The notes below the pieces were generated by a model. It worked only from the letters and a program-made list of their open reading frames with translations, did not search any database and was not told the DNA's origin. The position numbers and the translations under genes were made by a program. This document shows positions 27,812 to 38,201 of a stretch of 64,000 nt of DNA, piece after piece. Source of the DNA: Methylovorus mays (GTDB taxonomy: Bacteria; Pseudomonadota; Gammaproteobacteria; Burkholderiales; Methylophilaceae). The stretch is from NCBI RefSeq assembly GCF_020531915.1, contig NZ_JAJAVG010000003.1, positions 278,760 through 342,759 on the forward strand. The letters are read 5' to 3'. How positions within the stretch are numbered: the stretch's first letter is position 1; every line of letters starts with the position of its first letter.

Positions 27812-27841
27812 AGTATACGGGCCGCTTGCAAAGAGCGTCAA
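27812..27841 (-). promoter_or_regulatory. Sigma-70 promoter of the YVTN/MxaD-like operon
   Basis: On the minus strand TTGACG (27841-27836) and TATACT (27817-27812) are separated by 18 bases. The start point would be near 27805, about 63 bases before the YVTN start codon. Confidence 0.65.
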
Positions 27842-27983
27842 GGCGCGCTTGGCGGGTGAAGTTCCCGAATTTGCCCTGCTTGCGGGCGCGATTCCTTTTG
27901 CCCGGGGAAAGCAAGTTGGTATGCAGCTTTCATTCGGGGCTGAAGTGTGAAAAAATTACACTAAATTATTAAGGTAGTACGTC

Positions 27984-28505
27984 ATGATAGATCGCGATGG
28001 ATATCGCCCGAATGTCGGCATCATATTATGCAATGCCCGCAATGAGGTTTTTTGGGGCAAGCGTATTCGCGAACACTCCTGGCAGTTCCCGCAGGGTGGC
28101 ATCAAGCACGGCGAAACGCCGGAACAAGCCATGTACCGTGAGCTTATGGAAGAGGTTGGCTTACGGCCTGAGCATGTCAAGATTCTGGGCCGTACCCGGG
28201 ACTGGTTGCGCTATGAAGTCCCCACCAACTGGATCAAGCGTGAATGGCGCGGCAGTTATCGCGGCCAGAAACAGATATGGTTCCTGCTGCGCATGGTCGG
28301 CCGGGATTCGGATGTTTCGCTGCGTGCCAGTACACATCCTGAGTTTGATGCCTGGCGCTGGAGTGAATACTGGGTGCCCATGGATAGCGTGATTGAGTTC
28401 AAGCGCGAGGTTTACCGCCTGGCGCTGAATGAGCTTGCTGCGCATCTCAGCGGAGACCCTCGCAAAAAACCGCGTAGCCATGGCAGCTCGATCATTGCTT
28501 CATGA
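27984..28505 (+). CDS. rppH: RNA pyrophosphohydrolase RppH (Nudix)
   Basis: RppH removes pyrophosphate from the 5' end of mRNA, opening it to RNase E decay. The 173 residues start [22 protein letters not shown], as in E. coli, and contain a perfect Nudix box from G38 to L60 (GX5EX7REUXEEXGU, core RELMEEVGL). The WQFPQGGI segment just before the box is the RppH hallmark. The ATG has AAGG nine bases upstream. It diverges from the YVTN operon and converges with psd. RNase G, another decay enzyme, is encoded at 40.1 kb. Confidence 0.95.
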   Translation: MIDRDGYRPNVGIILCNARNEVFWGKRIREHSWQFPQGGIKHGETPEQAMYRELMEEVGLRPEHVKILGRTRDWLRYEVPTNWIKREWRGSYRGQKQIWFLLRMVGRDSDVSLRASTHPEFDAWRWSEYWVPMDSVIEFKREVYRLALNELAAHLSGDPRKKPRSHGSSIIAS

Positions 28506-28532
28506 GCCATGCTTGCGTGGGGCTGGTGCTCG

Positions 28533-29378
28533 CTAGCCTCTGTTCGCCATGGCTTCGCCCAGCCTGATCGGGCGACCTTCCTGCCATAGCGGATTAAACT
28601 GCAGAGGCTGTTTTGGAAAAAGCAGCACCACAGTCGAGCCCAATAAAAACCGACCCATTTCCTCATTCTGCTTGAGGTGAATCTGGTGCTCGGCATATTC
28701 CCATACTGAGATATTCCCCGGACGTGGCGGATTCACCACGCCATGCCAGGTGGTGGCCATGCTGCCGACGATGGTGGCGCCCACCAGGACCAGCACGAAC
28801 TTGCCATGCGCTGAGTCAAACTCGCACACCACGCGCTCGTTACGCGCAAACAGGCCAGGCACGCCTTGCGCTGTCACTGGGTTAACCGAAAACAGATCGC
28901 CGGGCACATAGGTCATGCGCAGCAGATGCCCATCGCAGGGCATGTGTATGCGGTGATAGTCTCTGGGGCTGAGGTAAAGGGTGGCAAAGTGGCCATCCTG
29001 AAATTCGTCTGCCAGTGCCTGGTTCCCCGCCAACAATGCCGTCGTGGAGTAGTGGTGGCCTTTGGCCTGAAAAATCTGGTCGCCGACGATAGGGCCGATC
29101 TGGCTGATAGCCCCATCGACCGGACATAGCCAGGTAGCCGTAGCTGCGGGGCGGGCATCCGCACGCAGTGGCCGGGTAAAAAATTCGTTAAAACTGGGGT
29201 AGCGGCGGATATCGGGCTCAACGGCTTCCTGCATGTTGACGCCATAGCGAGCTACGAACCAGCGAATGATCGCCGTTGTCACCCAGCCCATGCGGGCATT
29301 GGCGACGCATCCGGCAAAAACGGTGATGGCCTGTTTGGGCAAGAGGTATTGCAGGGAGACGGCGAGACGATTCAACAC
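28533..29378 (-). CDS. psd: Phosphatidylserine decarboxylase proenzyme
   Basis: Psd makes phosphatidylethanolamine at the inner membrane. The 281-residue proenzyme has the self-cleavage site L246-G247-S248-T249; cutting before S248 turns that serine into the pyruvoyl group. Upstream are the conserved PVDG (about 86-89) and YHRIHMP (141-147) that assist cleavage and catalysis. The start codon is GTG at 29378. A good promoter lies just upstream, after the ilv terminator. The ilvBHC-psd order is common in betaproteobacteria, often followed by pssA and leuA, which are missing here because rppH converges. Confidence 0.95.
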   Translation of the reverse strand: MLNRLAVSLQYLLPKQAITVFAGCVANARMGWVTTAIIRWFVARYGVNMQEAVEPDIRRYPSFNEFFTRPLRADARPAATATWLCPVDGAISQIGPIVGDQIFQAKGHHYSTTALLAGNQALADEFQDGHFATLYLSPRDYHRIHMPCDGHLLRMTYVPGDLFSVNPVTAQGVPGLFARNERVVCEFDSAHGKFVLVLVGATIVGSMATTWHGVVNPPRPGNISVWEYAEHQIHLKQNEEMGRFLLGSTVVLLFPKQPLQFNPLWQEGRPIRLGEAMANRG

Positions 29379-29407
29379 ACAAGATTCCGGATGGGCAATG
29401 AGCGACT

Positions 29408-29436
29408 ATTATAATGATAGCGGTAGCAAGTCCCAA
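29408..29436 (-). promoter_or_regulatory. Sigma-70 promoter of psd
   Basis: The minus strand reads TTGGGA (29436-29431), 17 bases, then a perfect TATAAT (29413-29408). It lies between the ilvC terminator and psd, with a leader of roughly 22 bases. Confidence 0.7.
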
Positions 29437-29458
29437 GGATGCTGGAGTTGGAGGCAAT

Positions 29459-29490
29459 AAAAAAGGCGATGCATCCGCATCGCCTTTTTA
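29459..29490. terminator. Bidirectional terminator after ilvC
   Basis: AAAAGGCGATGC/GCATCGCCTTTT with loop ATCC (29461-29488). On the minus strand it is followed by TTTTTTATT, ending the ilvBHC transcript. Confidence 0.92.
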
Positions 29491-29532
29491 TGTTGTCATG
29501 CGTTGACTGCGCGCATGCCGGTTTTGTTGCTA

Positions 29533-30612
<1,080 letters not shown>

Positions 30613-30622
30613 TCAGCGCCAG

Positions 30623-30644
30623 AAAACGGGCATCCAATTGCCCG
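30623..30644 (-). terminator. Attenuator-like hairpin between ilvH and ilvC
   Basis: On the minus strand the 6-bp stem CGGGCA/TGCCCG with loop ATTGGA is followed by only four T. It would be a weak intrinsic terminator that lowers read-through from ilvBH into ilvC, or an mRNA processing or stability element. Confidence 0.4.
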
Positions 30645-30656
30645 AACTCACATTGA

Positions 30657-31148
30657 TTAAATCTTGAGAATCCGGTCGCCGCGTCCAATGCCGGAGGCGC
30701 CGGTACGCACTGTTTCCAGTATGGCCGTCTTGTCCAGCGCTTCCAGAAACGCATCCAGCTTGCTGCCAGTGCCGGTCAGCTCGATGGTGTAACTGCCATC
30801 TGCCACATCAATGATGCGACCACGGAAGATATCGCACATACGTTTCATTTCTTCGCGGAACGGACCAGTGGCTTTCACCTTGACCAGCATCAGTTCGCGT
30901 TCGATATAACGACCATCGTTAAGGTCGAGTACCTTGACCACATCGACCAGCTTGTTGAGCTGCTTGATGATCTGCTCGATCACTTCGTCGGATCCGGAAG
31001 TGACGATGGTCATGCGTGACAATGTGGGATCTTCGGTAGGAGCCACAGTCAGGGATTCAATATTGTAGGCACGCGCCGAGAACAGGCCGGCCACGCGGGA
31101 CAAGGCGCCCGCTTCGTTTTCCATGAGTAAGGAAATAATGTGTTTCAT
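30657..31148 (-). CDS. ilvH: Acetolactate synthase small (regulatory) subunit
   Basis: IlvH binds the catalytic subunit and confers valine feedback inhibition. The 163 residues begin with the ACT domain (MKHIISLLMENEAGALSRVAGLFSARAYNIESL), and the second half holds the small-subunit C-terminal domain. It follows ilvB by 13 bases, which implies coupled expression. The length equals that of E. coli IlvH (163 residues). Confidence 0.96.
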   Translation of the reverse strand: MKHIISLLMENEAGALSRVAGLFSARAYNIESLTVAPTEDPTLSRMTIVTSGSDEVIEQIIKQLNKLVDVVKVLDLNDGRYIERELMLVKVKATGPFREEMKRMCDIFRGRIIDVADGSYTIELTGTGSKLDAFLEALDKTAILETVRTGASGIGRGDRILKI

Positions 31149-31161
31149 CTAACAGCTCGCT

Positions 31162-32919
31162 CTACAGTTCTTCGGCCAGAATCATCTCGGACAGCCCCTT
31201 GCCATTCGGCACCATCGGGAATACGTTTTCCTTCTGGTCGGTGAGGAAGTCCATGAATACCATGCGCTCCTTCAGCTTGGGGCCAAAGGCTTCTTTCAGG
31301 GCGGGTTCGACATCGGATGGTTTCTCGATGCGCATGCCAACGTGGCCATAAGCTTCCGCCAGCTTGACGAAGTCAGGCAGCGCGTCCATGTAGGATTCGG
31401 AATAGCGGTTGCCGTAGAAGAACTCTTGCCACTGGCGCACCATGCCCATATAGCGGTTGTTCAGCGTGATCACCTTGACCGGCAGGTGGAACTGCTTGCA
31501 GGTAGACAGCTCCTGAATACACATCTGGATCGAAGCTTCGCCAGTCACACAGGCGACTTGTGCATCGGGGTAAGCCAGTTGCACGCCCATGGCGTATGGC
31601 AAGCCCACACCCATGGTGCCCAGGCCGCCAGAGTTGATCCAGCGACGTGGCTTGTCGAATTTGTAATATTGCGCCGCCCACATCTGGTGCTGGCCTACGT
31701 CGGAGGTGATGAAGGCGTCGCCCTTGGTCACTTCCCACAGTTTCTCCAGCACGTATTGTGGCTTGATGATGTCGCTGTTGCGGTCGTAGCTCAGACACTT
31801 CTTGCTGCGCCAGGCTTCTATCTGGGTCCACCATGCCTGAATGGCCGCCTCTTCCGGCTTCTTGTCGGCAGCGGCTTTGAATTCGCCATCCAGCAGGTCA
31901 TTCATCTCGCCGAGTACGGACTGTACATGGCCAACAATCGGCACATCCACTTTCACGCGCTTGGAAATGGAAGAGGGGTCGACATCAATATGAATGATGG
32001 TGCGGCTCTTGCTGAAGAAGTGGTCCGGATTGCCGATAACGCGGTCATCAAAACGGGCGCCGATGGCGATCAGCACATCACAGTCCTGCATGGCCATATT
32101 GGCTTCCAGCGTGCCGTGCATGCCCAGCATGCCAACAAACTGGCGGTCGGTGGCCGGGTAGCCACCCAAACCCATCAGCGTGTTGGTGATCGGGAAGCCC
32201 AGACGGCGTGCCAGCTTGACCAGCTGCTCGGACGCATCGCCCAGAATAATGCCGCCGCCCGTGTACAACATCGGGCGCTTGGCATCCAGCATCAGGCGCA
32301 GGGCTTTCTTGATCTGCCCGGAATGGCCCTTGAGTATCGGGTTGTATGAACGCATCTCCACGGTTTCAGGGTAGCTGAAGGCGTGGAACTGCGCCGTAAT
32401 ATCCTTGGGAATGTCCACCACCACCGGGCCTGGACGGCCAGTGCCAGCAATATAGAAGGCTTTTTTGATGGTGGCAGCAAGATCCTTGATGTCCTTCACC
32501 AGGAAGTTGTGCTTCACACAGGGACGGGTAATGCCGACCATGTCGACTTCCTGGAAGGCGTCCATGCCGATGGAGGGGGCAGGAACCTGACCACTCAGCA
32601 CCACTAGTGGAATCGAATCCATATAAGCGGTCGCAATGCCAGTGACGGCATTGGTCGCACCTGGGCCTGAAGTGACCAGCGCAACACCGACTTCGCCCGT
32701 AGCGCGTGCGTAAGCATCTGCTGCATGCACGGCAGCCTGCTCATGGCGAACCAGCACGTGCTTGAAGTGGGATTGATTGAAAATCGCGTCGTAAATGTTC
32801 AGGACAGCGCCGCCAGGATAGCCGAAAACGAATTTAACGTTTTCTTCCTGTAAGCAGCGAATAACGATTTCTGCGCCCGTGCATTGATTGCCCGTGGTCG
32901 GATTGCTAGGGTCTTCCAT
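31162..32919 (-). CDS. ilvB: Acetolactate synthase large (catalytic) subunit
   Basis: This thiamine-diphosphate enzyme condenses pyruvate with pyruvate or 2-oxobutyrate, the first common step of branched-chain amino acid synthesis. The 585 residues contain the catalytic glutamate region (VRHEQAAVHAADAYAR), a central FAD-binding domain, and a C-terminal ThDP domain around GGLGTMGVGLPYAMG. The usual metal-binding GDG motif reads TGEASIQM here, so the canonical G-D-G is replaced by G-E-A. That variant is known in some acetolactate synthases. It leads the ilvB-ilvH-ilvC operon. Confidence 0.95.
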   Translation of the reverse strand: MEDPSNPTTGNQCTGAEIVIRCLQEENVKFVFGYPGGAVLNIYDAIFNQSHFKHVLVRHEQAAVHAADAYARATGEVGVALVTSGPGATNAVTGIATAYMDSIPLVVLSGQVPAPSIGMDAFQEVDMVGITRPCVKHNFLVKDIKDLAATIKKAFYIAGTGRPGPVVVDIPKDITAQFHAFSYPETVEMRSYNPILKGHSGQIKKALRLMLDAKRPMLYTGGGIILGDASEQLVKLARRLGFPITNTLMGLGGYPATDRQFVGMLGMHGTLEANMAMQDCDVLIAIGARFDDRVIGNPDHFFSKSRTIIHIDVDPSSISKRVKVDVPIVGHVQSVLGEMNDLLDGEFKAAADKKPEEAAIQAWWTQIEAWRSKKCLSYDRNSDIIKPQYVLEKLWEVTKGDAFITSDVGQHQMWAAQYYKFDKPRRWINSGGLGTMGVGLPYAMGVQLAYPDAQVACVTGEASIQMCIQELSTCKQFHLPVKVITLNNRYMGMVRQWQEFFYGNRYSESYMDALPDFVKLAEAYGHVGMRIEKPSDVEPALKEAFGPKLKERMVFMDFLTDQKENVFPMVPNGKGLSEMILAEEL

Positions 32920-32957
32920 AAATCTTGCTGTTTTTACTGAGAATTGGGGAACCCTGA

Positions 32958-32986
32958 ACAGTAACTGTTTGAATGTATTTGGTCAA
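32958..32986 (-). promoter_or_regulatory. Candidate promoter of ilvBHC
   Basis: The minus strand has TTGACC (32986-32981), 17 bases, then TACTGT (32963-32958). The -10 box matches only four of six bases. I see no leader peptide rich in branched-chain codons. Confidence 0.35.
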
Positions 32987-33057
32987 GAATCAAAATGCGA
33001 AATTGACGGATGTACAAACATATTCGGCACAGATAATGAAATTTGCGTCAAAGAGGC

Positions 33058-34839
33058 TTATTCCAGAGGCGGCGCGACCTTGCTCAATTCTTCCATGGTG
33101 GTGAGTCCGGCCGCGATTTTTTCGGCGCCGTTGATGAGCAATGGCTGCATGCCTTGCTTGTAGGCCATGGCGCGAATTTTTGCCAGATCGGCATCCGGAG
33201 TGATGAGCTTTTTGATCTCGGGGGTGATGGTCAGCATTTCATAAATGCCGCTACGGCCGCGATAGCCTGTCATGCGGCATTCCAGGCAGCCAGTAATGCC
33301 GTGCGCATGTGCAGGCAGGGGCAGTTTCCAGGGCGCGGTGTATTGATGCCACTGATCGCTGTCTATAGTAATGGGCTGTTTGCACGCGGGGCAGAGTGTG
33401 CGCACCAGCCGTTGCGCCATGATGCCGAGCACTGTGGATTGAATGAGATAGGACGGCACGCCAAGATCGAGCAGGCGGGTAATGGCAGAAGGGGCATCGT
33501 TGGTATGCAATGTCGACAGCACCAGGTGGCCGGTAAGTGCCGCCTGTATGGCCATTTCCGCCGTTTCCACATCGCGGATTTCGCCGACCATGATGATGTC
33601 CGGATCCTGCCGCAACAGCGTGCGTATGCCATCGGCAAAGCTGAGGTCAATATTCTGCTGGACCTGCATCTGGTTGAAGGCAGGTTCCACCATTTCAATC
33701 GGCTCCTCCACCGTGCATACATTGACTTCTGGCGTGGCCAGTTGCTTGAGGGTGGAGTAAAGCGTGGTGGTTTTGCCAGAGCCGGTAGGACCGGTCACCA
33801 GAATGATGCCATTTGGATTGCGGGTCCACGCGCGCCACTGGGTATCTTGTGCAGGCGAAAAGCCCAGTTCGATGAAGTCCTTGACGATGACATCCGGGGT
33901 AAATACCCGCATCACCAGTTTCTCACCAAAGGCGGTGGGCATCGTGGAAAGACGCAGCTCGACCTCATTGCCTTCGGTGGTCAGCGTTTTGATGCGGCCG
34001 TCCTGCGGGCGGCGTTTTTCCACCATGTCCATGCGACCCAGCAGTTTGATGCGGCTGGTAATGGCATTCATGATGGTAGAAGGCAGCTGGTAGACCTGAT
34101 GCAGCACACCATCAATGCGGAAACGCATGATGCCGAGATTGCGGCGTGGCTCCAGATGGATATCGCTGGCACGCTGCTCAAACGCATATTTGAACAGCCA
34201 GTCCACAATGTTGACGATATGTTGTTCGTTGGCGTCGAGGTTCTTGTTCTTGCCCAGCTCCACCAGTTGCTCGAAGTTCTGTACCCCGATGATCTGCCCG
34301 GCCTTGGCCGTATTCGCGAGATTGATGGAGTTGGCGAGGTTGTACACCTCGGGCAGGTAGCGGTTGATCTCCAGTGGATTGGCGATGACCAGACGTATCT
34401 TGAGGTTCATGATGCGCTCAAGATCGGGAATCCAGTCTGTTAGGAAGGGTTCTGCCGTGGCAATGGTGGCTTCGTTGGCGCCCACCTTGACTGGCATGAT
34501 CTTCAGCCGTTCGGCATAGGCTTTGGACACCACCTGCGCCACCGATCCGAAATCCAGATTGAGAGGGTCGATATGAAAGTAATCGAGGCCGACACGCTTG
34601 GCCAGCCACTCGGTCAGGTTTTCAACGGACAAAGGCTTGTGTGGGCTCAGCAGGCTTTTCCACTTTTGTTCGCCGATGATGACCAGTGGATGCAGGTTGG
34701 ATTTGTCCAGCTTGCGGTCTTTATATAACTGCTCGGCATCCTTCTTTTCCACCATGCCGTCATTCACCAGCATGCGCAATACATCGCCTATGGTGAGGCG
34801 TCCTTGCAAAGGTTTGGCGGTGGCGGCGACTTTGCTCAT
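33058..34839 (-). CDS. Orphan GspE/PilB-family secretion ATPase
   Basis: This 593-residue assembly ATPase is distinct from PilB at 10.4 kb. It has an N-terminal MshE-like domain, the Asp-rich ASDIHLEPRRNLGIMRFRIDGVLHQ segment, Walker A GPTGSGKT at about 350-357, Walker B in DPDIIMVGEIRD, a His box STLHTND, and a tetracysteine zinc module (CPAC and CLEC). The ATG at 34839 is chosen for its AAGGA site. No GspF/PilC-type partner is adjacent; nadC lies directly upstream on the same strand. It may drive a second pseudopilus or type II secretion system, or share the PilC platform. Confidence 0.85.
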   Translation of the reverse strand: MSKVAATAKPLQGRLTIGDVLRMLVNDGMVEKKDAEQLYKDRKLDKSNLHPLVIIGEQKWKSLLSPHKPLSVENLTEWLAKRVGLDYFHIDPLNLDFGSVAQVVSKAYAERLKIMPVKVGANEATIATAEPFLTDWIPDLERIMNLKIRLVIANPLEINRYLPEVYNLANSINLANTAKAGQIIGVQNFEQLVELGKNKNLDANEQHIVNIVDWLFKYAFEQRASDIHLEPRRNLGIMRFRIDGVLHQVYQLPSTIMNAITSRIKLLGRMDMVEKRRPQDGRIKTLTTEGNEVELRLSTMPTAFGEKLVMRVFTPDVIVKDFIELGFSPAQDTQWRAWTRNPNGIILVTGPTGSGKTTTLYSTLKQLATPEVNVCTVEEPIEMVEPAFNQMQVQQNIDLSFADGIRTLLRQDPDIIMVGEIRDVETAEMAIQAALTGHLVLSTLHTNDAPSAITRLLDLGVPSYLIQSTVLGIMAQRLVRTLCPACKQPITIDSDQWHQYTAPWKLPLPAHAHGITGCLECRMTGYRGRSGIYEMLTITPEIKKLITPDADLAKIRAMAYKQGMQPLLINGAEKIAAGLTTMEELSKVAPPLE

Positions 34840-34942
34840 GTGGGGTCCTTCGGTATGCCCTGTTGTCATATTTCAGTCATTCAGGATAGTGGCAAACGCG
34901 CTCGCTGGTCTAGCGTTTTTACGATTGTAAGTTTCGCAAGCT

Positions 34943-35806
34943 TCAGCTTTGAAATCTCAGGGATAAGTCTATCGCATGCACATGTTTGGTCAGGCTGCCG
35001 ATCGAAATGCGGTCTACGCCAGTTTCTGCGATGGCGCGCACGGTTTCAAGCTCTACGCCGCCTGATGCTTCCAGAATCGCGCGTCCTGCATTCAATGCCA
35101 CCGCGTTACGCATGCCATCCAGATTGAAATTGTCCAGCAGAATCAGCTTGGCCCCAGCTCGCAAAGCCTCTTCCAGTTGCTCCAGTGACTCTACCTCAAT
35201 CTGCAGGCTGGCATTTGTGTTTAATTTTGTGGCGGCATCCATTACCGCCGCAATGCTGCCTGCAGCGGCAATGTGATTTTCCTTGATCAGAATGCCATCG
35301 TACAAGCCCATGCGCTGGTTCATGCCACCGCCTACGGTGACTGCGTACTTTTGTGCCATGCGCAGCCCAGGCAAGGTTTTACGGGTGTCCAGAATCCGCG
35401 CTTTGGTGCCTTGCACCGCTCGCACATAACGAGCTGTGGCCGTGGCGGTTGCCGACAATGTCTGCAGGAAATTCAGTGCGCAGCGTTCGGCGGTCAGGAT
35501 TTGTCGGGCATTGCCCGTGATGATGCACAGGGTTTGCCCGGCGGTGACTTCAGCACCTTCGCTGATCTGCCACTCCAGTCTGGCTTGCGGCGCCAATCGC
35601 GCAAAGCAGGCCTCTACCCAGGGAATGCCGCATACGATCGCGGGCTCGCGGCTGATCAAGGTGGCATGCGCATGCTGGTCGGCGGGTACCAGGCTGGCGG
35701 TCAGGTCGCCGCCTGCAATATCCTCGGCAATGGCAGCCTCGAGATTGCGCTGGATCGCGCTTTGTAAGTCAGTGGGGAGTCGGAGATCGGATAGGGTGGT
35801 GTTCAT
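34943..35806 (-). CDS. nadC: Quinolinate phosphoribosyltransferase (nicotinate-nucleotide pyrophosphorylase)
   Basis: NadC converts quinolinate and PRPP to nicotinate mononucleotide in de novo NAD synthesis. The 287 residues include the family signatures LDTRKTLPGLRMAQKYAVTVGGG and KENHIAAAGSI, then ILLDNFNLDGMRNAV and the C-terminal EASGGVELETVRAIAETGVDRISIGSLTKHV. Length is normal. It is divergent from the GST gene across 52 bases and upstream of the orphan ATPase. A nadC-pilus gene neighbourhood is also known in Pseudomonas. Confidence 0.96.
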   Translation of the reverse strand: MNTTLSDLRLPTDLQSAIQRNLEAAIAEDIAGGDLTASLVPADQHAHATLISREPAIVCGIPWVEACFARLAPQARLEWQISEGAEVTAGQTLCIITGNARQILTAERCALNFLQTLSATATATARYVRAVQGTKARILDTRKTLPGLRMAQKYAVTVGGGMNQRMGLYDGILIKENHIAAAGSIAAVMDAATKLNTNASLQIEVESLEQLEEALRAGAKLILLDNFNLDGMRNAVALNAGRAILEASGGVELETVRAIAETGVDRISIGSLTKHVHAIDLSLRFQS

Positions 35807-35858
35807 GATTTACATTATAATGCCGACTACGCTTATCTTCGTCGAATCCTCCATCCTT

Positions 35859-36470
35859 ATGAAGCTCTATTACTCACTCACCAGCCCTTATGCCCGCAAA
35901 GTTCGTGTGGTCGCAGCCGAAAAGCGCATTGATATCGAGATGGTGCAGGTCGTGCTTGCCGATCCTGACTGCCCGGTGCCTGACTACAACCCCTTGGGCA
36001 AGATTCCCGTTCTGGTGCTGGATGATGGGGAGAGCATTTTTGATTCACGCGTCATCGTCGAGTTTTTGGATCACCGTACCCCGGTGGCTCATCTGATTCC
36101 ACAGGATCACGGTCAGAAAATCCGCGTTCGTCGCTGGGAAGCCCTGGCCGATGGCGTGTGCGATGCCGCCGTGGCGGTCATCATGGAAGGTCGCCGTGCG
36201 ACTGAAAAGCAGGATGCCGCCGTACTGGAAAAGCAGATGGGTAAAGTGACTCGCGGCCTTGCGGCCATGAATGATGAACTGGGCGCGGCCAAATGGTGTG
36301 TCAACGGCAACTTCAGTCTCGCGGACATTGCACTGGGCTGTGTACTGGGCTACCTGGATCTGCGCTATGCCCATCTTGGCTGGCAGGACACCTACCCCAA
36401 CCTGGCTCGGCATTATGCGGCCATGCTGCAACGCCCATCGTTCAAGGATACGATGCCACCCGCCCAATAA
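35859..36470 (+). CDS. Glutathione S-transferase family protein
   Basis: This 203-residue cytosolic GST-fold protein starts MKLYYSLTSPYARKVRVVAAEKR, a thioredoxin-like domain whose serine near position 9 is the usual thiol-activating residue. The glutathione-binding NPLGKIPVLVLDDGESIFDSRVI follows, with the cis-proline and the ES pair. The C-terminal all-helical domain contains FSLADIALGCVLGYLDLRY, the N-capping box of GSTs. The ATG at 35859 is preferred because the open frame upstream is antisense to nadC. The substrate is unknown. Confidence 0.9.
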   Translation: MKLYYSLTSPYARKVRVVAAEKRIDIEMVQVVLADPDCPVPDYNPLGKIPVLVLDDGESIFDSRVIVEFLDHRTPVAHLIPQDHGQKIRVRRWEALADGVCDAAVAVIMEGRRATEKQDAAVLEKQMGKVTRGLAAMNDELGAAKWCVNGNFSLADIALGCVLGYLDLRYAHLGWQDTYPNLARHYAAMLQRPSFKDTMPPAQ

Positions 36471-36616
36471 TGGCATGGCAGGCGGCAGCGCTGGGGAGTC
36501 CAGTGCCTACGCCTGCCGGTGTTCAATGCTGGGGGTTCAAGGTCATTTCTTCCCCCAAGCTTCAACGCTGCTGCCATCGAGCAGCCCAGCCATACTTTTC
36601 TATCAAACTCCGCCTG

Positions 36617-37702
36617 TCAAACTGCGCGGGTAATGATGCCGCCACCCAAACACACCTGACTTTCATAGACCACGGCGGATTGCCCCGGCGTGATCGCCCA
36701 TTGCGGCTGCCCGAAGCGGATTTCGGTTTCGCTTTCTTCCAGGCGATCAATCTCGCAGGGCGCATCCGGCTGGCGATAGCGTGTCTTGGCCGCATATACC
36801 CAATGCGTTTCCGGCGCTTCACCTGCAATCCAGTGCAGTTGGCTGGCCACCAGGCCGTCATTGCACAAGAGCGGATGATCGTGGCCCTGCACCACGATCA
36901 GCACATTGCGTTGCATGTCCTTGCCCGCCACAAACCATGGCTCGCCATTGCTTTCGCGCGAACCGCCTATTTTCAGACCCTGGCGCTGACCCAGCGTGTA
37001 ATACATCAGGCCTTCGTGTTCGCCGACCACCTTGCCTTCCGGCGTTTGCATTTCGCCGGGTTCGCGTGGCAGATAGCGATTCAGGAATTCGCGGAATGGG
37101 CGCTCGCCGATAAAGCAGATGCCGGTAGAGTCTTTTTTGCCTGCCGTCACCAAGCCTTCGCGATGGGCGATTTCACGCACCTCGCGCTTCAGCAGGCCAC
37201 CCAGCGGAAACAGGGTTTTGCTGAGCTGGCGCTGGTTAAGGCGATACAGGAAATAACTTTGGTCCTTGCTGCCGTCTTCTGCTTTTAACAGCTGGAACAA
37301 GCCATTTTTCTCGCGCACTTGCGCGTAATGGCCAGTCGCGATCAGGTCGGCGCCCAGGCCCATGGCGTGATCCAGAAAGGCCTTGAACTTGATTTCCGAG
37401 TTGCAGAAGATATCCGGATTCGGGGTGCGGCCCGCTTGGTACTCTTCCAGGAAATTCTGGAAAACACGTTCTTTGTATTCCTTGCTGAAGTTCACCGCTT
37501 CCAGCTCAATGCCGATCTTGTCGGCGACCGCAGCGGCGTCTATCAGATCCTGCTTGGCGGGGCAGTATTCATCGGTGTCGTCGTCTTCCCAGTTTTTCAT
37601 GAAAAGACCCACGACATCATAGCCTTGCTCTTTCAATAGCAAGGCCGTTACAGAAGAGTCGACGCCGCCGGAGAGGCCAACGACTACGCGCTTTTTACTC
37701 AT
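36617..37702 (-). CDS. mnmA: tRNA-specific 2-thiouridylase MnmA
   Basis: MnmA puts sulfur on the wobble uridine of Lys, Glu and Gln tRNAs. The 361 residues begin with the ATP pyrophosphatase loop [17 protein letters not shown]. The two catalytic cysteines appear in FCNSEIKF and [11 protein letters not shown], and the C-terminal beta-barrel ends [19 protein letters not shown]. Its ATG overlaps the stop of the upstream Nudix gene (ATGA), so the two are coupled. It converges with the GST gene across about 150 bases in which I see no feature. Confidence 0.96.
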   Translation of the reverse strand: MSKKRVVVGLSGGVDSSVTALLLKEQGYDVVGLFMKNWEDDDTDEYCPAKQDLIDAAAVADKIGIELEAVNFSKEYKERVFQNFLEEYQAGRTPNPDIFCNSEIKFKAFLDHAMGLGADLIATGHYAQVREKNGLFQLLKAEDGSKDQSYFLYRLNQRQLSKTLFPLGGLLKREVREIAHREGLVTAGKKDSTGICFIGERPFREFLNRYLPREPGEMQTPEGKVVGEHEGLMYYTLGQRQGLKIGGSRESNGEPWFVAGKDMQRNVLIVVQGHDHPLLCNDGLVASQLHWIAGEAPETHWVYAAKTRYRQPDAPCEIDRLEESETEIRFGQPQWAITPGQSAVVYESQVCLGGGIITRAV

Positions 37703-38157
37703 GGTTCACCGCGTTCCAGATGGGTAATGATGTTGAGCGGGAAACGTTGTCCCGCCAGATAATGTTCGATACAGGTCAGCACCTGTGGGCTGCGATGCAG
37801 CGCGCGGCATGCCTGGATTTCCTCCAGGCTCATCCACAAGGCGCGCCGTATGCCGCTATCCAGTGGCTGCTCAGGGTCATGGTCGGACACTGCGCCAATA
37901 AAGGCATACCGCATATAGGTAATGTCTTTTTGCGGATGGTGCCACTGGTAAATGCCGAGCAGGGCTTGCGGCTCAAAGCGGTAGGCGGATTCTTCGCGGG
38001 TTTCACGGATCACGGCTTCCAGCAGCGATTCGCCACGCTCAAGATGGCCGGCCGGCTGGTTGAAGCGCACGCCGTCGGCGGTGTCTTCTTCTACCAGCAG
38101 GAATTTGCCGTCCTGTTCAACGATGGCGGCGACAGTGGTGTTGGGTTTCCAGACCAT
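37699..38157 (-). CDS. Nudix hydrolase, NudJ-like
   Basis: This 152-residue Nudix protein resembles NudJ (YmfB), the phosphatase encoded upstream of mnmA in E. coli as well. The box lies in [25 protein letters not shown]5EX7RE and EE are intact, but the conserved glycine near its end is alanine, a mild deviation. NudJ removes phosphate from thiamine pyrophosphate-pathway compounds and nucleoside triphosphates; the substrate here is inferred. The stop codon overlaps the mnmA start. Confidence 0.88.
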   Translation of the reverse strand: MVWKPNTTVAAIVEQDGKFLLVEEDTADGVRFNQPAGHLERGESLLEAVIRETREESAYRFEPQALLGIYQWHHPQKDITYMRYAFIGAVSDHDPEQPLDSGIRRALWMSLEEIQACRALHRSPQVLTCIEHYLAGQRFPLNIITHLERGEP

Positions 38158-38201
38158 GCAATTGCTTGAAAAATTGCATATTTTACCGCGCTTGCTACGG
38201 C

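Noticed and set aside
27742..27972. Possible 76-residue gene upstream of rppH
   Set aside because: It covers the divergent promoter region of the YVTN operon, has no clear ribosome site, and its composition looks non-coding.
33043..34443. Open frame of 466 codons on the plus strand
   Set aside because: It lies opposite the GspE-family ATPase and reads as histidine- and alanine-rich antisense with no recognisable domain.
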